Origin: Bacteroidota bacterium
Lineage (GTDB): Bacteria; Bacteroidota; Bacteroidia; B-17B0; Aurantibacillaceae
DNA: 18,586 nucleotides
Reading direction: 5' to 3'
Assembly: GCA_947449125.1 (NCBI GenBank)
Contig: CANFQR010000005.1
Span: forward strand, 1 to 18,586
The notes beneath the pieces were generated by a model. That model made no database searches and was not told where the DNA came from. It worked only from the letters and a program-made list of their open reading frames with translations. A program made the position numbers and the translations under genes. Shown in pieces: positions 8,439 through 15,368 of this stretch (the stretch's first letter is position 1; each line of letters begins with the position of its first letter).

Positions 8439-9376
8439 TACTGAAAAGTTTTTTGTATTTTTTCGGTTAATTTTACTTCTACTAAATCCTTGGCAAGTAA
8501 TAATGAATTTTTAAACGCTAAAGGGCTAGAAATGCCGTGACAAATAATAACATTTGAATTAATACCTAAAATTGGGGTTCCGCCGTATAATTCATAATTA
8601 AATTTATCAAAATATTCATGACGTAAATTTAATTTTTTTGTCATGCCATAAAAAGTTTCAGCCATTTTAAGTATAACATTCCCGACAAATCCTTCACAAA
8701 CAACCACATCAGCTTTATCTTTAAAAATATCGCCGCCTTCAACATTGCCTACAAAATTAAAATCTTTTGAATCACGCATCAATGTATGTGCTGCTTGAGA
8801 AACCAGATTTCCTTTTTCTGGTTCTTCACCGATGTTTAATAAAGCAACTTTTGGATCATTTATTTTATAAATTTCTTTTGCTAAAATAGAACCCAAAATT
8901 CCAAACTGATACAAAACATCAGGCTTACAATCTGCATTTGTGCCTACGTCTAACAAAATACCAAAACCACCATTTTGTTTAGGCATAATAGAGGTAATAC
9001 AAGGTCTGATAACTCCAGGAATTGCTTTTACAGTAAACATAGAGCCTACAAGCATAGCTCCTGTATTTCCTGCGCTAATAAAGGCATCAATTTGCGCCTC
9101 TTTTAACATTTTAAAGCCTAAGTTTATGCTGCTATTTGGTTTTTGAGAAAATGCCTTTGTAGGGTGTTCTCCCATCTCGATTACATCGGTAGTGTGAACG
9201 TAATCAAAACTATTGGGATCTACTCCCTTTTCATTAAAATAGTTTTTCGCATAGCTACTATCTCCTATTATTACCAACCTTGATTCGGTAGATAATTCTT
9301 TAATTGCCAAAATTGCCCCTTCTAAACAATTATTGGGAGCATAATCCCCGCCTAAAATATCAAATCCAATTTTCAT
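8438..9376 (-). CDS. plsX: PlsX, phosphate acyltransferase
   Basis: A 312-residue peripheral-membrane enzyme that converts acyl-ACP to acyl-phosphate for phospholipid synthesis. Family segments are MKIGFDILGGDYAPN at the N-terminus, then HPTKAFSQKPNSSINLGF, FISAGNTGAMLVGSMF, GVIRPCITSIMP, LLDVGTNADCKPDVLYQF, VALLNIGEEPEKGN, FVGNVEGGDIF, VVCEGFVGNVILK and the C-terminal YGGTPILGINSNVIICHG. An upstream in-frame ATG at 9412 would add 12 residues that precede the conserved PlsX N-terminus. I prefer 9376 because PlsX proteins begin at the MKIGxDxxGGD segment. The gene overlaps fabH by one base. It is separated from rpmF by 256 bases that include a large palindrome. Confidence 0.95.
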   Translation of the reverse strand: MKIGFDILGGDYAPNNCLEGAILAIKELSTESRLVIIGDSSYAKNYFNEKGVDPNSFDYVHTTDVIEMGEHPTKAFSQKPNSSINLGFKMLKEAQIDAFISAGNTGAMLVGSMFTVKAIPGVIRPCITSIMPKQNGGFGILLDVGTNADCKPDVLYQFGILGSILAKEIYKINDPKVALLNIGEEPEKGNLVSQAAHTLMRDSKDFNFVGNVEGGDIFKDKADVVVCEGFVGNVILKMAETFYGMTKKLNLRHEYFDKFNYELYGGTPILGINSNVIICHGISSPLAFKNSLLLAKDLVEVKLTEKIQKTFQ

Positions 9377-9516
9377 ATGTTTAATCTTCAAACAATATTT
9401 ACTAAAATACAATAATACAATTTTATCGGCTTAAAATTAACTCTAAAACCTTGTATTTATCAATAAATTAGTGTTTGTTATGTTGTTTTTGCATTTATAC
9501 GACACGAAACAAGCTT

Positions 9517-9569
9517 TATAGTTTAAAACAAAAGAGCAGACAATGTCTGCTCTTTTGTTTTAAACTATA
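9517..9569. terminator. 53-nt perfect palindrome between rpmF and plsX
   Basis: The arms 9517-9541 and 9545-9569 are exact reverse complements (25 bp), and the A9542/T9544 pair extends the symmetry to a single central base. The core is GCAGAC-AAT-GTCTGC; the outer arms are A- or T-rich, so a U-tract is present in either reading direction. It lies 3' of rpmF on the minus strand and 5' of plsX. The best reading is a bidirectional-type intrinsic terminator. A regulatory or processing role between the two halves of the cluster is an alternative. Confidence 0.75.
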
Positions 9570-9620
9570 TTTTAAATTAGGGCTTTAACTAAACCATAAA
9601 TCAAATACTATAAATACGAC

Positions 9621-9639
9621 AGCTTAACCTAATTAAGCT
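9621..9639 (-). repeat. Inverted repeat straddling the rpmF stop codon
   Basis: The arms AGCTTAA (9621-9627) and TTAAGCT (9633-9639) surround a 5-base loop. The right arm contains the last codons and the stop of rpmF. It is short and AT-rich with no U-tract, so it may have no function; an mRNA 3'-end hairpin is possible. Confidence 0.4.
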
Positions 9640-9815
9640 TTCTCCATAACCACTTTACCTTTATAGTAAAGCTTTCCTTCAAACCAATGTGCACGGTGCA
9701 TTAAATGTGCTTCACCTGTAGTTGAGTCTTTTGATATTGTCATTGCTGTTGCTTTGTATGTTGCACGACGTGAATCTCTGCGTGAACGTGATAGTTTTCG
9801 TTTTGGATTTGGCAT
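9633..9815 (-). CDS. rpmF: Ribosomal protein L32 (zinc-ribbon cysteines absent)
   Basis: A 60-residue basic protein of the large ribosomal subunit. The start [22 protein letters not shown] and the C-terminal half [20 protein letters not shown] match the Bacteroidota form of L32, which ends in the G-K-L-Y-Y-[KR]-G-x-x-V segment. No cysteine is present, so the CxxC...CxxC zinc ribbon found in many bacterial L32 proteins is missing and the protein should not bind zinc. It lies 11 bases after yceD, in the conserved yceD-rpmF order. Confidence 0.95.
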   Translation of the reverse strand: MPNPKRKLSRSRRDSRRATYKATAMTISKDSTTGEAHLMHRAHWFEGKLYYKGKVVMEKA

Positions 9816-9826
9816 GATTTCTGAAT

Positions 9827-10360
9827 TTAATTTTTGTTAATCTTTTTTAATTTATTTAATTGGTCCCACAAAGGGTTATTTTTATTTTCTGACTCATCAT
9901 CAGAAATTAAATTGTTTAGTTTACCTAGCGTTTCTTTATCACATATAAATTTTTCACTATCTATCTCGCATGGCACTCTACGCGCAGGTATAGCTAAAAC
10001 AATGTATTCATATAAATAATGAGATATTTCAAATTGTTCATCTCCTTCATTTATAACTAAAATCTCATCATTGCTTTCTTCGGGATTGCCATACTTAATC
10101 ACTAATGACTCTTCACCTTCAACAGGAAAATCAAACTCTTTTAAACACCTGTCACAATCTAATTTTAATGTTCCAAAAAAATTAAATTGCATTTGCAATA
10201 AATGATTTTGCTTTGTGAGTATGGCTGAAATTTTTACATTTCCGCTTTTTACCTCACTGTTTTCAATTTTACTAAAGAACTTATCGTTTACCTCAAACTC
10301 GTATTCATGAATTCCAACAGTTAAGCCTCCAAATTGTATTATGTACTCGCTTTTGCCCAT
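9827..10360 (-). CDS. yceD: YceD / DUF177 family protein
   Basis: A 177-residue cytoplasmic protein of the DUF177 family, encoded next to rpmF in most bacteria and, in plants, linked to 23S rRNA accumulation (established knowledge). The diagnostic segment is [16 protein letters not shown] with C69-x-x-C72. Downstream is [20 protein letters not shown], the usual E/Y-rich helix and the P-x-R-x-x-C region with C131; C140 follows in FICDKETLG. Together these four cysteines could bind a metal. The start is ATG at 10360. A second ATG at 10370 is out of frame. A promoter with -33 and -7 boxes lies just upstream. Function is inferred from its neighbour. Confidence 0.9.
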   Translation of the reverse strand: MGKSEYIIQFGGLTVGIHEYEFEVNDKFFSKIENSEVKSGNVKISAILTKQNHLLQMQFNFFGTLKLDCDRCLKEFDFPVEGEESLVIKYGNPEESNDEILVINEGDEQFEISHYLYEYIVLAIPARRVPCEIDSEKFICDKETLGKLNNLISDDESENKNNPLWDQLNKLKKINKN

Positions 10361-10384
10361 AATTACTCATAAAAAAAAGGACTG

Positions 10385-10414
10385 CAAAGATATGATTATT
10401 GTTTGATTTACAAA
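10385..10414 (-). promoter_or_regulatory. Bacteroidota-type promoter of yceD-rpmF
   Basis: On the minus strand a TTTG (-33 box, 10411-10414) is followed by an 18-base spacer and TATCTTTG (-7 box, 10385-10392), matching TAnnTTTG. Transcription would start near 10378, giving a leader of about 18 bases before the yceD ATG. Confidence 0.7.
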
Positions 10415-10456
10415 ATTTATTAACAATTTAAAAATAAAGTTGGGGAATGAAAAGCA

Positions 10457-10487
10457 AAAAAAAACCACCTTGTAAACAAGGTGGTTT
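10457..10487 (-). terminator. Intrinsic terminator of rpmH
   Basis: An 11-bp perfect stem, AAACCACCTTG (10462-10472) and CAAGGTGGTTT (10477-10487), has a 4-base loop. Read on the minus strand it is followed by eight T residues (complement of 10457-10464). It starts 26 bases after the rpmH stop, as expected for a rho-independent terminator, and insulates rpmH from yceD. Confidence 0.9.
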
Positions 10488-10513
10488 AATGATTTAAATC
10501 CAAAAACAACTTA

Positions 10514-10669
10514 TTATTTATGCGTTTTTTCAGAACTAACAGTTAGTTTTTTACGTCCTCTTGCGCGTCTTGCCGCTAAAACTCTACGGCCATTTGCTGT
10601 TGCCATACGCTCTCTGAAACCATGTTTGTTTTTTCTTTTGCGCTGCGATGGTTGAAAGGTCCTTTTCAT
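10514..10669 (-). CDS. rpmH: Ribosomal protein L34
   Basis: A 51-residue, very basic large-subunit ribosomal protein found by direct translation of the minus strand. It begins [20 protein letters not shown] and continues [20 protein letters not shown], then ends with a short [11 protein letters not shown] tail. This is the invariant L34 pattern, and the length of about 50 residues is normal. It has its own promoter 45 bases upstream and its own terminator downstream, so it forms a single-gene unit. In many bacteria rpmH neighbours dnaA and rnpA; here it does not, since the gene on its other side is an ABC exporter. Confidence 0.97.
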   Translation of the reverse strand: MKRTFQPSQRKRKNKHGFRERMATANGRRVLAARRARGRKKLTVSSEKTHK

Positions 10670-10713
10670 GATTATATAATATTAAAGTTAATTATTCTTT
10701 TAAAAATGGATTG

Positions 10714-10744
10714 CAAATATAGAGGTATTTTTTATTCCGGCAAA
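10714..10744 (-). promoter_or_regulatory. Bacteroidota-type promoter of rpmH
   Basis: On the minus strand TTTG (10741-10744) is followed by a 19-base spacer (10722-10740) and TATATTTG (10714-10721). Both boxes and the spacing match the Bacteroidota primary-sigma consensus. The expected start near 10707 leaves a leader of about 38 bases before the rpmH ATG. Confidence 0.8.
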
Positions 10745-10818
10745 TTAAAATTTAAAAAATGATAACTATTACCTCGTTTAAATTACAAATTTATGACATG
10801 TAAAGCATTTTAAAAGCT

Positions 10819-10826
10819 TAATTTTG
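10819..10826 (+). promoter_or_regulatory. Probable -7 box of the ABC exporter gene
   Basis: TAATTTTG matches TAnnTTTG exactly and lies only 8 bases before the ATG at 10835, so the mRNA would be almost leaderless. I see no clear TTTG at the -33 position, which lowers confidence. Confidence 0.45.
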
Positions 10827-10834
10827 CAGTAATT

Positions 10835-12664
10835 ATGGCAAAATCTCGCAGAGAAGCTGGCAAAACTAATATTAATAATGATGAATTACCAAAAGCCAAG
10901 CTAAATTTAAAAAACATTAAAAAATCGCTCAGATTATTTACTTATTTAGGAAAACAAAAGTGGAAGTTTATTATTGGAATGTTTTTTTTAGTGGGAACCG
11001 CCGCTGTCGGTCTTTTATTTCCGTTAAAATCAGGTTCGCTATTTGGTTTTTTAGGCAAAAGCAATCAGCCCACTGAAATTGTTACCTCCCAATTGCAAAA
11101 TTTAGGATTAACATTGCTTTTTATTTTAATTATCCAATCTGTTTTCTCATTTGGAAGAACTTATTTTTTTTCTCAGGTAACCGAAAATATTTTAAAAGGA
11201 GTTAGGGATGATGTGTTTAAAAAAATAATTCAAATGCCAATGAGCTTTTTTTCTAAAAATCAATCGTCGGAACTTAATAGTCGTATGTCTACTGATATTA
11301 ATGTTATTTCGGAAGCTTTTACATTTAACATTGCTGAATTACTAAGACAAGCCATTGTTGGAATAGGCGGATTAATTTTAATGATAAAACTAACACCTTT
11401 TAAAATAGCCATGTGGTTCTTAGCTATTATTCCAGCTTTAACTGTTATTACTATTGTTTTTGCGAAAAAAATTAGATTTTACAGCAAAAATTTTCAGGAT
11501 AAAATTGCTGAATTAAGCACTATTGTTGGCGAGGCTGTTACAGGAATTGTAAACGTAAAAGTTTTCACGAATGAAACTTATGAAATAAAACGTTATGGTG
11601 AAAAAACGTCTGAAATTAAAAAATTTGGTTTTAAATACGGTTTGTTTAGAGGTACTTTTTTTGCATTTATTATTGCCTTTGTATTTGGTTCTGTTTTTTT
11701 TATTCTTTACCTAATGATAAAACTTTATCTGGAAAAAGAATTAACCGGCGAACAGTTTGGTCAATTTTTAATGCTCTCACTTTTTGTTGCTGCTTCATTG
11801 GGTGGTTTGCCCGAACAAATTGCATCAATACAACGTGCCTTGGGTGCAACAGACAGAGTCTTTGAATTAATTGACGGCGAGATAGAAAATATTGAACTCT
11901 CAAATAATCATGAAAAACAAACCAAGGGCGAAATTACTTTTAATGAAGTTTCCTTCTGTTACCCTTCCAGGCCTGATTTTAGCGTGTTGAAAAATATTTC
12001 GTTTAAAGCAGAATCAGGGCAAACCATTGCACTTGTTGGTTCTAGCGGTTCAGGGAAAACAACTATTGCTTCTTTAATTCTAAGATTTTATGATCCATTA
12101 TCGGGGAACATTTTAATTGATGGTGTTGAATCTAAATCACTTTCTCTTACTGAGCTAAGAAAACAAATTGCATTGGTTCCGCAAGATGTTATTTTATTTG
12201 CCGGCTCAATTAAAGACAATATTGCATATGGAAAACCTAGTGCAACCGATATTGAAATTACTGAAGCTGCCCGTAAAGCTAACGCATTAGATTTTATTGA
12301 ATCATTTCCTGATAAATTTAACACTTTGGTAGGTGAACGTGGAATTCAATTGTCAGGAGGTCAAAGACAGCGTATTGCGATTGCACGAGCTGTATTAAAA
12401 AACCCAAGTATATTAGTGTTAGATGAAGCTACTAGTAGTTTAGATAGCGAAAGTGAACATTTAGTTCAAGAAGCACTGGATAAATTAATGGTTGGACGCA
12501 CCAGCATTGTAATTGCACATCGCCTTGCAACTATAAAAAATGCTGATAAAATTGTGGTTCTTCAAAATGGAAAAGTTCAAGAAATTGGTTCACACGAACA
12601 ACTGATTTTAAACGAAAACGGACTTTATTACAAGCTTTGCAAAATGCAATTTGAAATTAGTTAA
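10835..12664 (+). CDS. ABC exporter, MsbA-like fused permease-ATPase
   Basis: A 609-residue half-transporter of the ABCB/MsbA type that would act as a homodimer in the inner membrane. The N-terminal permease (about residues 30-335) has hydrophobic spans near 43-63, 88-108, 165-185, 190-210, 272-296 and 308-322. The ATPase domain has Walker A GSSGSGKT (402-409), the Q-loop glutamine at 450, signature LSGGQ (506-510), Walker B ILVLDE with catalytic E531, and the H-loop histidine 562 in IVIAHR. The basic N-terminal tail of about 30 residues is cytoplasmic. Substrate (lipid A, other lipid, drug or peptide) cannot be told. The stop overlaps the stop of the converging HAD gene by 4 bases. Confidence 0.92.
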   Translation: MAKSRREAGKTNINNDELPKAKLNLKNIKKSLRLFTYLGKQKWKFIIGMFFLVGTAAVGLLFPLKSGSLFGFLGKSNQPTEIVTSQLQNLGLTLLFILIIQSVFSFGRTYFFSQVTENILKGVRDDVFKKIIQMPMSFFSKNQSSELNSRMSTDINVISEAFTFNIAELLRQAIVGIGGLILMIKLTPFKIAMWFLAIIPALTVITIVFAKKIRFYSKNFQDKIAELSTIVGEAVTGIVNVKVFTNETYEIKRYGEKTSEIKKFGFKYGLFRGTFFAFIIAFVFGSVFFILYLMIKLYLEKELTGEQFGQFLMLSLFVAASLGGLPEQIASIQRALGATDRVFELIDGEIENIELSNNHEKQTKGEITFNEVSFCYPSRPDFSVLKNISFKAESGQTIALVGSSGSGKTTIASLILRFYDPLSGNILIDGVESKSLSLTELRKQIALVPQDVILFAGSIKDNIAYGKPSATDIEITEAARKANALDFIESFPDKFNTLVGERGIQLSGGQRQRIAIARAVLKNPSILVLDEATSSLDSESEHLVQEALDKLMVGRTSIVIAHRLATIKNADKIVVLQNGKVQEIGSHEQLILNENGLYYKLCKMQFEIS

Positions 12665-13368
12665 ATGTCTATTTGCTGTATTGTTTTATCGCTGTTTAAG
12701 GTATAAAAATATGTAGATACTGTATTTCGTTGTTTAAGATAATTCGAATAATCTATATTATAATCCTTTCGGTTTTTTATTACAGAATCAAAATTTTTAT
12801 TTAAGCCTATCAATAATTCTGTGGTTTCGCGAATAGCAAACGCTCCGCCGCTTGCAGCGGAAACATAATCAACTAAATTATTATCAATACAGTAATTTTT
12901 AAATAAGGGATTTGATTTTTGATTTATTAAAATTCTCAAACCGCATTTTTCAGCAATTGGCAGATCTAAAACATCATCAAAAAAATAAGCAACTTCACTT
13001 GCGTGTAAATTTTCTTTTTCGCATAAAAAATTTAAAGCAGCTATTTTATCGCCTACTTTAAAAAAAGAATAATCAAAACATTCGCGTTTACTGAAATAAA
13101 AAGCTGTTTCGTTTTTTTCACCACTGATTATTGCAGTTAAAGGGAGTTTATTATTTTTTAAAAAACAAGAAAATCGTAACAAATTAGTTCCCATACTATC
13201 TACTTCACTAAAACTGCTGCCGGTTGAACTCGTTTTTTCGCCATTATTAAAAACACCATCCCAATCAAAAATAAATGCCTTAATAGTATTTAATTTTTCA
13301 CTGATGTCATCAACTGGCATTACAAACTGTGCTCCTAATTCTAAATATATTTTTTCGATTTGTTTCAT
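12661..13368 (-). CDS. KdsC-like HAD phosphatase
   Basis: A 235-residue HAD-superfamily hydrolase. Motif I is FIFDWDGVF (D35, D37), motif II S82 in AIISGEK, motif III K108 in KVGDKIAAL and motif IV the acidic pair D131-D132 in AYFFDDVLDLPIAEKCG. The segment SAASGGAFAIRETTELLI (171-188) mirrors the GGxGAVRE segment of KdsC (KDO-8-phosphate phosphatase), and there is no large cap, as in KdsC. At 235 residues it is longer than KdsC (about 170-190), with roughly 28 extra N-terminal residues and 45 C-terminal ones. Met17 is an alternative start. The ATG directly follows the T-tract of a terminator-like hairpin. It is 31 bases after the aldolase-CBS gene. It probably removes phosphate from a sugar acid phosphate; this is inferred. 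Confidence 0.75.
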   Translation of the reverse strand: MKQIEKIYLELGAQFVMPVDDISEKLNTIKAFIFDWDGVFNNGEKTSSTGSSFSEVDSMGTNLLRFSCFLKNNKLPLTAIISGEKNETAFYFSKRECFDYSFFKVGDKIAALNFLCEKENLHASEVAYFFDDVLDLPIAEKCGLRILINQKSNPLFKNYCIDNNLVDYVSAASGGAFAIRETTELLIGLNKNFDSVIKNRKDYNIDYSNYLKQRNTVSTYFYTLNSDKTIQQIDI

Positions 13369-13392
13369 AAAAAAAGCCCTATTTAAGGGCTT
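13369..13392 (-). terminator. Terminator-like hairpin abutting the HAD start codon
   Basis: Arms AAGCCCT (13374-13380) and AGGGCTT (13386-13392) form a 7-bp stem with a 5-base loop. On the minus strand it is followed by seven T residues that run straight into the HAD ATG at 13366-13368. It lies 7 bases after the aldolase-CBS stop. It could terminate that transcript or act as an attenuator for the HAD gene. Confidence 0.7.
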
Positions 13393-13399
13393 ATTTAAT

Positions 13400-14410
13400 T
13401 TAAGATTTTAAATCTTGTATATCCAACATTCCTACAGGTTTACCATTATCAGTTACTACAATGGTATCTACATTTGTTTTCTTAAATAGTATATTTGCGT
13501 CGTTAAGCAAAACGTTTCCATCAATAGTAATTGGTTCGCGATACTCTAAATCACTTAATTTTTTTGTTAGAATATCTCTACCTTTATCGCCTAATAATTT
13601 CCGTAAACTTCCGTCAGTAAAAACACCTTTTATGCTTCCGTCATTTCTTACAACAGTAATAGCTCCAAAATTATATTCAGTTAATTTAATTATTGCGTCT
13701 GTAATATTAGTATCCTCAGTAACTATTGGGTTAACGCCATTTATTGCTTCTTTCACTTTCACCATCATTAAACGGGTATCCATTATAAATTGATCGGTAC
13801 CAACTGTAGTAAAGTTGTTTTCTGTTAATTGCTTTAATATTTTTAAAGGTACTGTAATGGTATGAACACCAATATTAATAGCGTTTCTAACATGTTCAAC
13901 AGTTCTTACAGAAGAGAACATTATTTTTGTGTCGTAACCATACAATTCAACTGCGTCCACACACTGCTCAACTAAAGCCAAAGCATCATGCCCTTGATCC
14001 TGCAAACGTCCAACCAACGGACAAACATAAGTAGCGCCGGCCTGCATGGCCATATAGGCCTGCTGTAAGGTATAAACCAAATGAATATTAACTAAGTACC
14101 CTTTATCACGTAATAATTTACATGCACGAACACCTTCAAGTGATACTGGAATTTTAAACACTGTTTTTTGTGGGTCTAATCCTAATTTTATCTGGCGTTC
14201 AGCTTCTGCTAAAACATCTTCTGCGGTATTACCTAAAGCTTCAATCTGAAGGACAGGAACCATTTTACTCAACTTTACAATTGTACCATCTATATCGGTA
14301 ATTCCCTCCTTTTGCATAAAAGTCGGAGTTGTGGTTAACCCATTAAGGAAGCCAAGTTTAAAACCTTCTTCTATTTCTTTTAGATTAGCTGAGTCTAAAT
14401 ATAATTCCAT
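13400..14410 (-). CDS. Transaldolase-family aldolase fused to a KdsD-type CBS pair
   Basis: A 336-residue two-part protein. Residues 1-218 are a TalC/fructose-6-phosphate-aldolase-like barrel. It starts MELYLDSANL with D6, has Lys86 in TVFKIPVSLEG as the expected Schiff-base lysine, YVCPLVGRLQDQG at 128-140 and HTITVPLKIL at 183-192. Residues 228-336 are two CBS domains; GVFTDGSLRKLL (262-273) and VGMLDIQDLKS (326-336) resemble the C-terminal half of KdsD, arabinose-5-phosphate isomerase. Normal TalC proteins are about 215 residues and end before this. Position 28 is Thr in TTTPT where aldolases have Asn (TTNPS), and residue 110 is His in VNIHLVY where Thr is usual. The fusion is seen directly; the reaction is unknown. 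Its partner is the KdsC-like gene. Confidence 0.85.
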   Translation of the reverse strand: MELYLDSANLKEIEEGFKLGFLNGLTTTPTFMQKEGITDIDGTIVKLSKMVPVLQIEALGNTAEDVLAEAERQIKLGLDPQKTVFKIPVSLEGVRACKLLRDKGYLVNIHLVYTLQQAYMAMQAGATYVCPLVGRLQDQGHDALALVEQCVDAVELYGYDTKIMFSSVRTVEHVRNAINIGVHTITVPLKILKQLTENNFTTVGTDQFIMDTRLMMVKVKEAINGVNPIVTEDTNITDAIIKLTEYNFGAITVVRNDGSIKGVFTDGSLRKLLGDKGRDILTKKLSDLEYREPITIDGNVLLNDANILFKKTNVDTIVVTDNGKPVGMLDIQDLKS

Positions 14411-14479
14411 TTTAATTTATTTTGGTTAATCGCAAAGTAACTAAAAATAATTGAAATTTTAAGGATTATCTAAAATAAG

Positions 14480-14507
14480 AAACCCCCGAATTTCTTCGAG
14501 GGTTTTT
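14480..14507. terminator. Terminator hairpin between a T9SS gene and the aldolase-CBS gene
   Basis: Arms 14480-14490 and 14495-14505 pair with one C-A mismatch (AAACCC-C-CGAA with TTCG-A-GGGTTT) around a 4-base loop. A T-tract follows on the plus strand; on the minus strand the run is GTTTC. It lies 3' of the gene at 14535-15299 on the minus strand. Confidence 0.65.
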
Positions 14508-14534
14508 GCATTTAATGTAAAATTGTAAAATTAA

Positions 14535-15299
14535 TTATTGAATAATTAATTTTCCTGTTGCTGAATTTGTTTTGGTTTGTAAATTAATAAAATAAACACC
14601 TCCACTTAAATCATTAATTGTTACAGGTATTGTATTGTTACCTTCTATTAGAATAAGGTCTTGTTTAAAAACTTCGTTTCCTAAAAAATTAAAAATTTTT
14701 ATTTCAGATTCTTCATTTTTAAATGAATTTAATTTTATAAAAAAACACTCCTTAACTGGGTTAGGGAAAACGTCTATTTTAGGTGTTAACATATTACTTA
14801 ATTCATGTAAACCAGAAGGATTATTATATTTTATTGAAAACTGAATTGAATCACCAGTATTTGCAGTGTTGATAATTGTATATTTTATTAGCGAGTATCC
14901 GGCTGTTGAAGCTTCATCCAGGTCAGTTGTAAGGGTATTAAAACTACCTTGAATCTGAGAAGCACTTTGACCTGGAGATAATGTAATCGAAGTTATTGAA
15001 GTTATAACACCACTGCCGTAACAAGAACCCGCAAAACAAAAATGCGCATCAGCTGTAGATGTAGCATTGCTGTTTAAGAAAACATCATATCGCTTAACAT
15101 CATATGATTTTGTTGCATTGCTATTGTTTTTAATATCAAATATTCGCGATGTTGTTGAGTTAGGTGTGGTGGATTCTAAAATAACAGCATTTGGGGCGAC
15201 AGTATTTGAATTTGCCAAATCGGTTACTAAAATACTGGGCTGAGAGTTTACTCTATTAAACAAGGAAATCAGCGACAATAATATTATTACTTTTTTCAT
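14535..15299 (-). CDS. T9SS cargo protein with FCFxxxC module
   Basis: A 254-residue secreted protein. MKKVIILLSLISLFNRVNSQ is a signal peptide. Residues 23-165 form a beta-rich region holding FCFAGSCYGSGV (C88 and C93) and a run ending SIQFSIKYNNPSGLHE. The last 80 residues, starting KIDVFPNPVKECFF, are a type A T9SS sorting domain: FPNP, then IFNFLGNEVFK, then LSGGVYFINLQT and a short KLIIQ end. It would be exported through the outer membrane and anchored or released. The middle region and C-terminus are paralogous to those of the truncated gene at 17535. It lacks that gene's upstream Omp28-like part. It lies 69 bases after the 656-residue gene. Function is unknown. Confidence 0.85.
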   Translation of the reverse strand: MKKVIILLSLISLFNRVNSQPSILVTDLANSNTVAPNAVILESTTPNSTTSRIFDIKNNSNATKSYDVKRYDVFLNSNATSTADAHFCFAGSCYGSGVITSITSITLSPGQSASQIQGSFNTLTTDLDEASTAGYSLIKYTIINTANTGDSIQFSIKYNNPSGLHELSNMLTPKIDVFPNPVKECFFIKLNSFKNEESEIKIFNFLGNEVFKQDLILIEGNNTIPVTINDLSGGVYFINLQTKTNSATGKLIIQ

Positions 15300-15312
15300 T
15301 TTTTTGATTTAA

Positions 15313-15346
15313 ATAATAGCCCTACCAAAAATGGCAGGGCTATTAT
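15313..15346 (-). terminator. Hairpin downstream of the Omp28-like gene
   Basis: Arms 15313-15323 and 15336-15346 pair over 11 bp (AATAGCCCT core), then an A-C mismatch and a further CC/GG pair enclose a 6-base loop. It lies between two T9SS genes on the minus strand, 3' of the 656-residue gene. The T-tract is weak (TATTTAAATC), so termination may be partial. Confidence 0.55.
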
Positions 15347-15368
15347 ATTATTATTATTATTAAAAATA

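Noticed and set aside
9377..9412. A 12-residue N-terminal extension of PlsX from the ATG at 9412
   Set aside because: The conserved PlsX N-terminus begins at the Met at 9376, and the extra residues have no family counterpart.
11700..12324. Minus-strand open frames inside the ABC exporter gene
   Set aside because: The opposite strand encodes the full conserved ABC protein; these frames show no family similarity.
13461..13793. Plus-strand open frame of 110 codons
   Set aside because: It is antisense to the CBS part of the aldolase-CBS gene, and its hydrophobic translation is a codon shadow.
15346..15362. Short TTA/ATT triplet run that could be a repeat or part of a CRISPR array
   Set aside because: It is about five triplet units of simple sequence in an AT-rich gap, without spacers or repeat units of CRISPR length.
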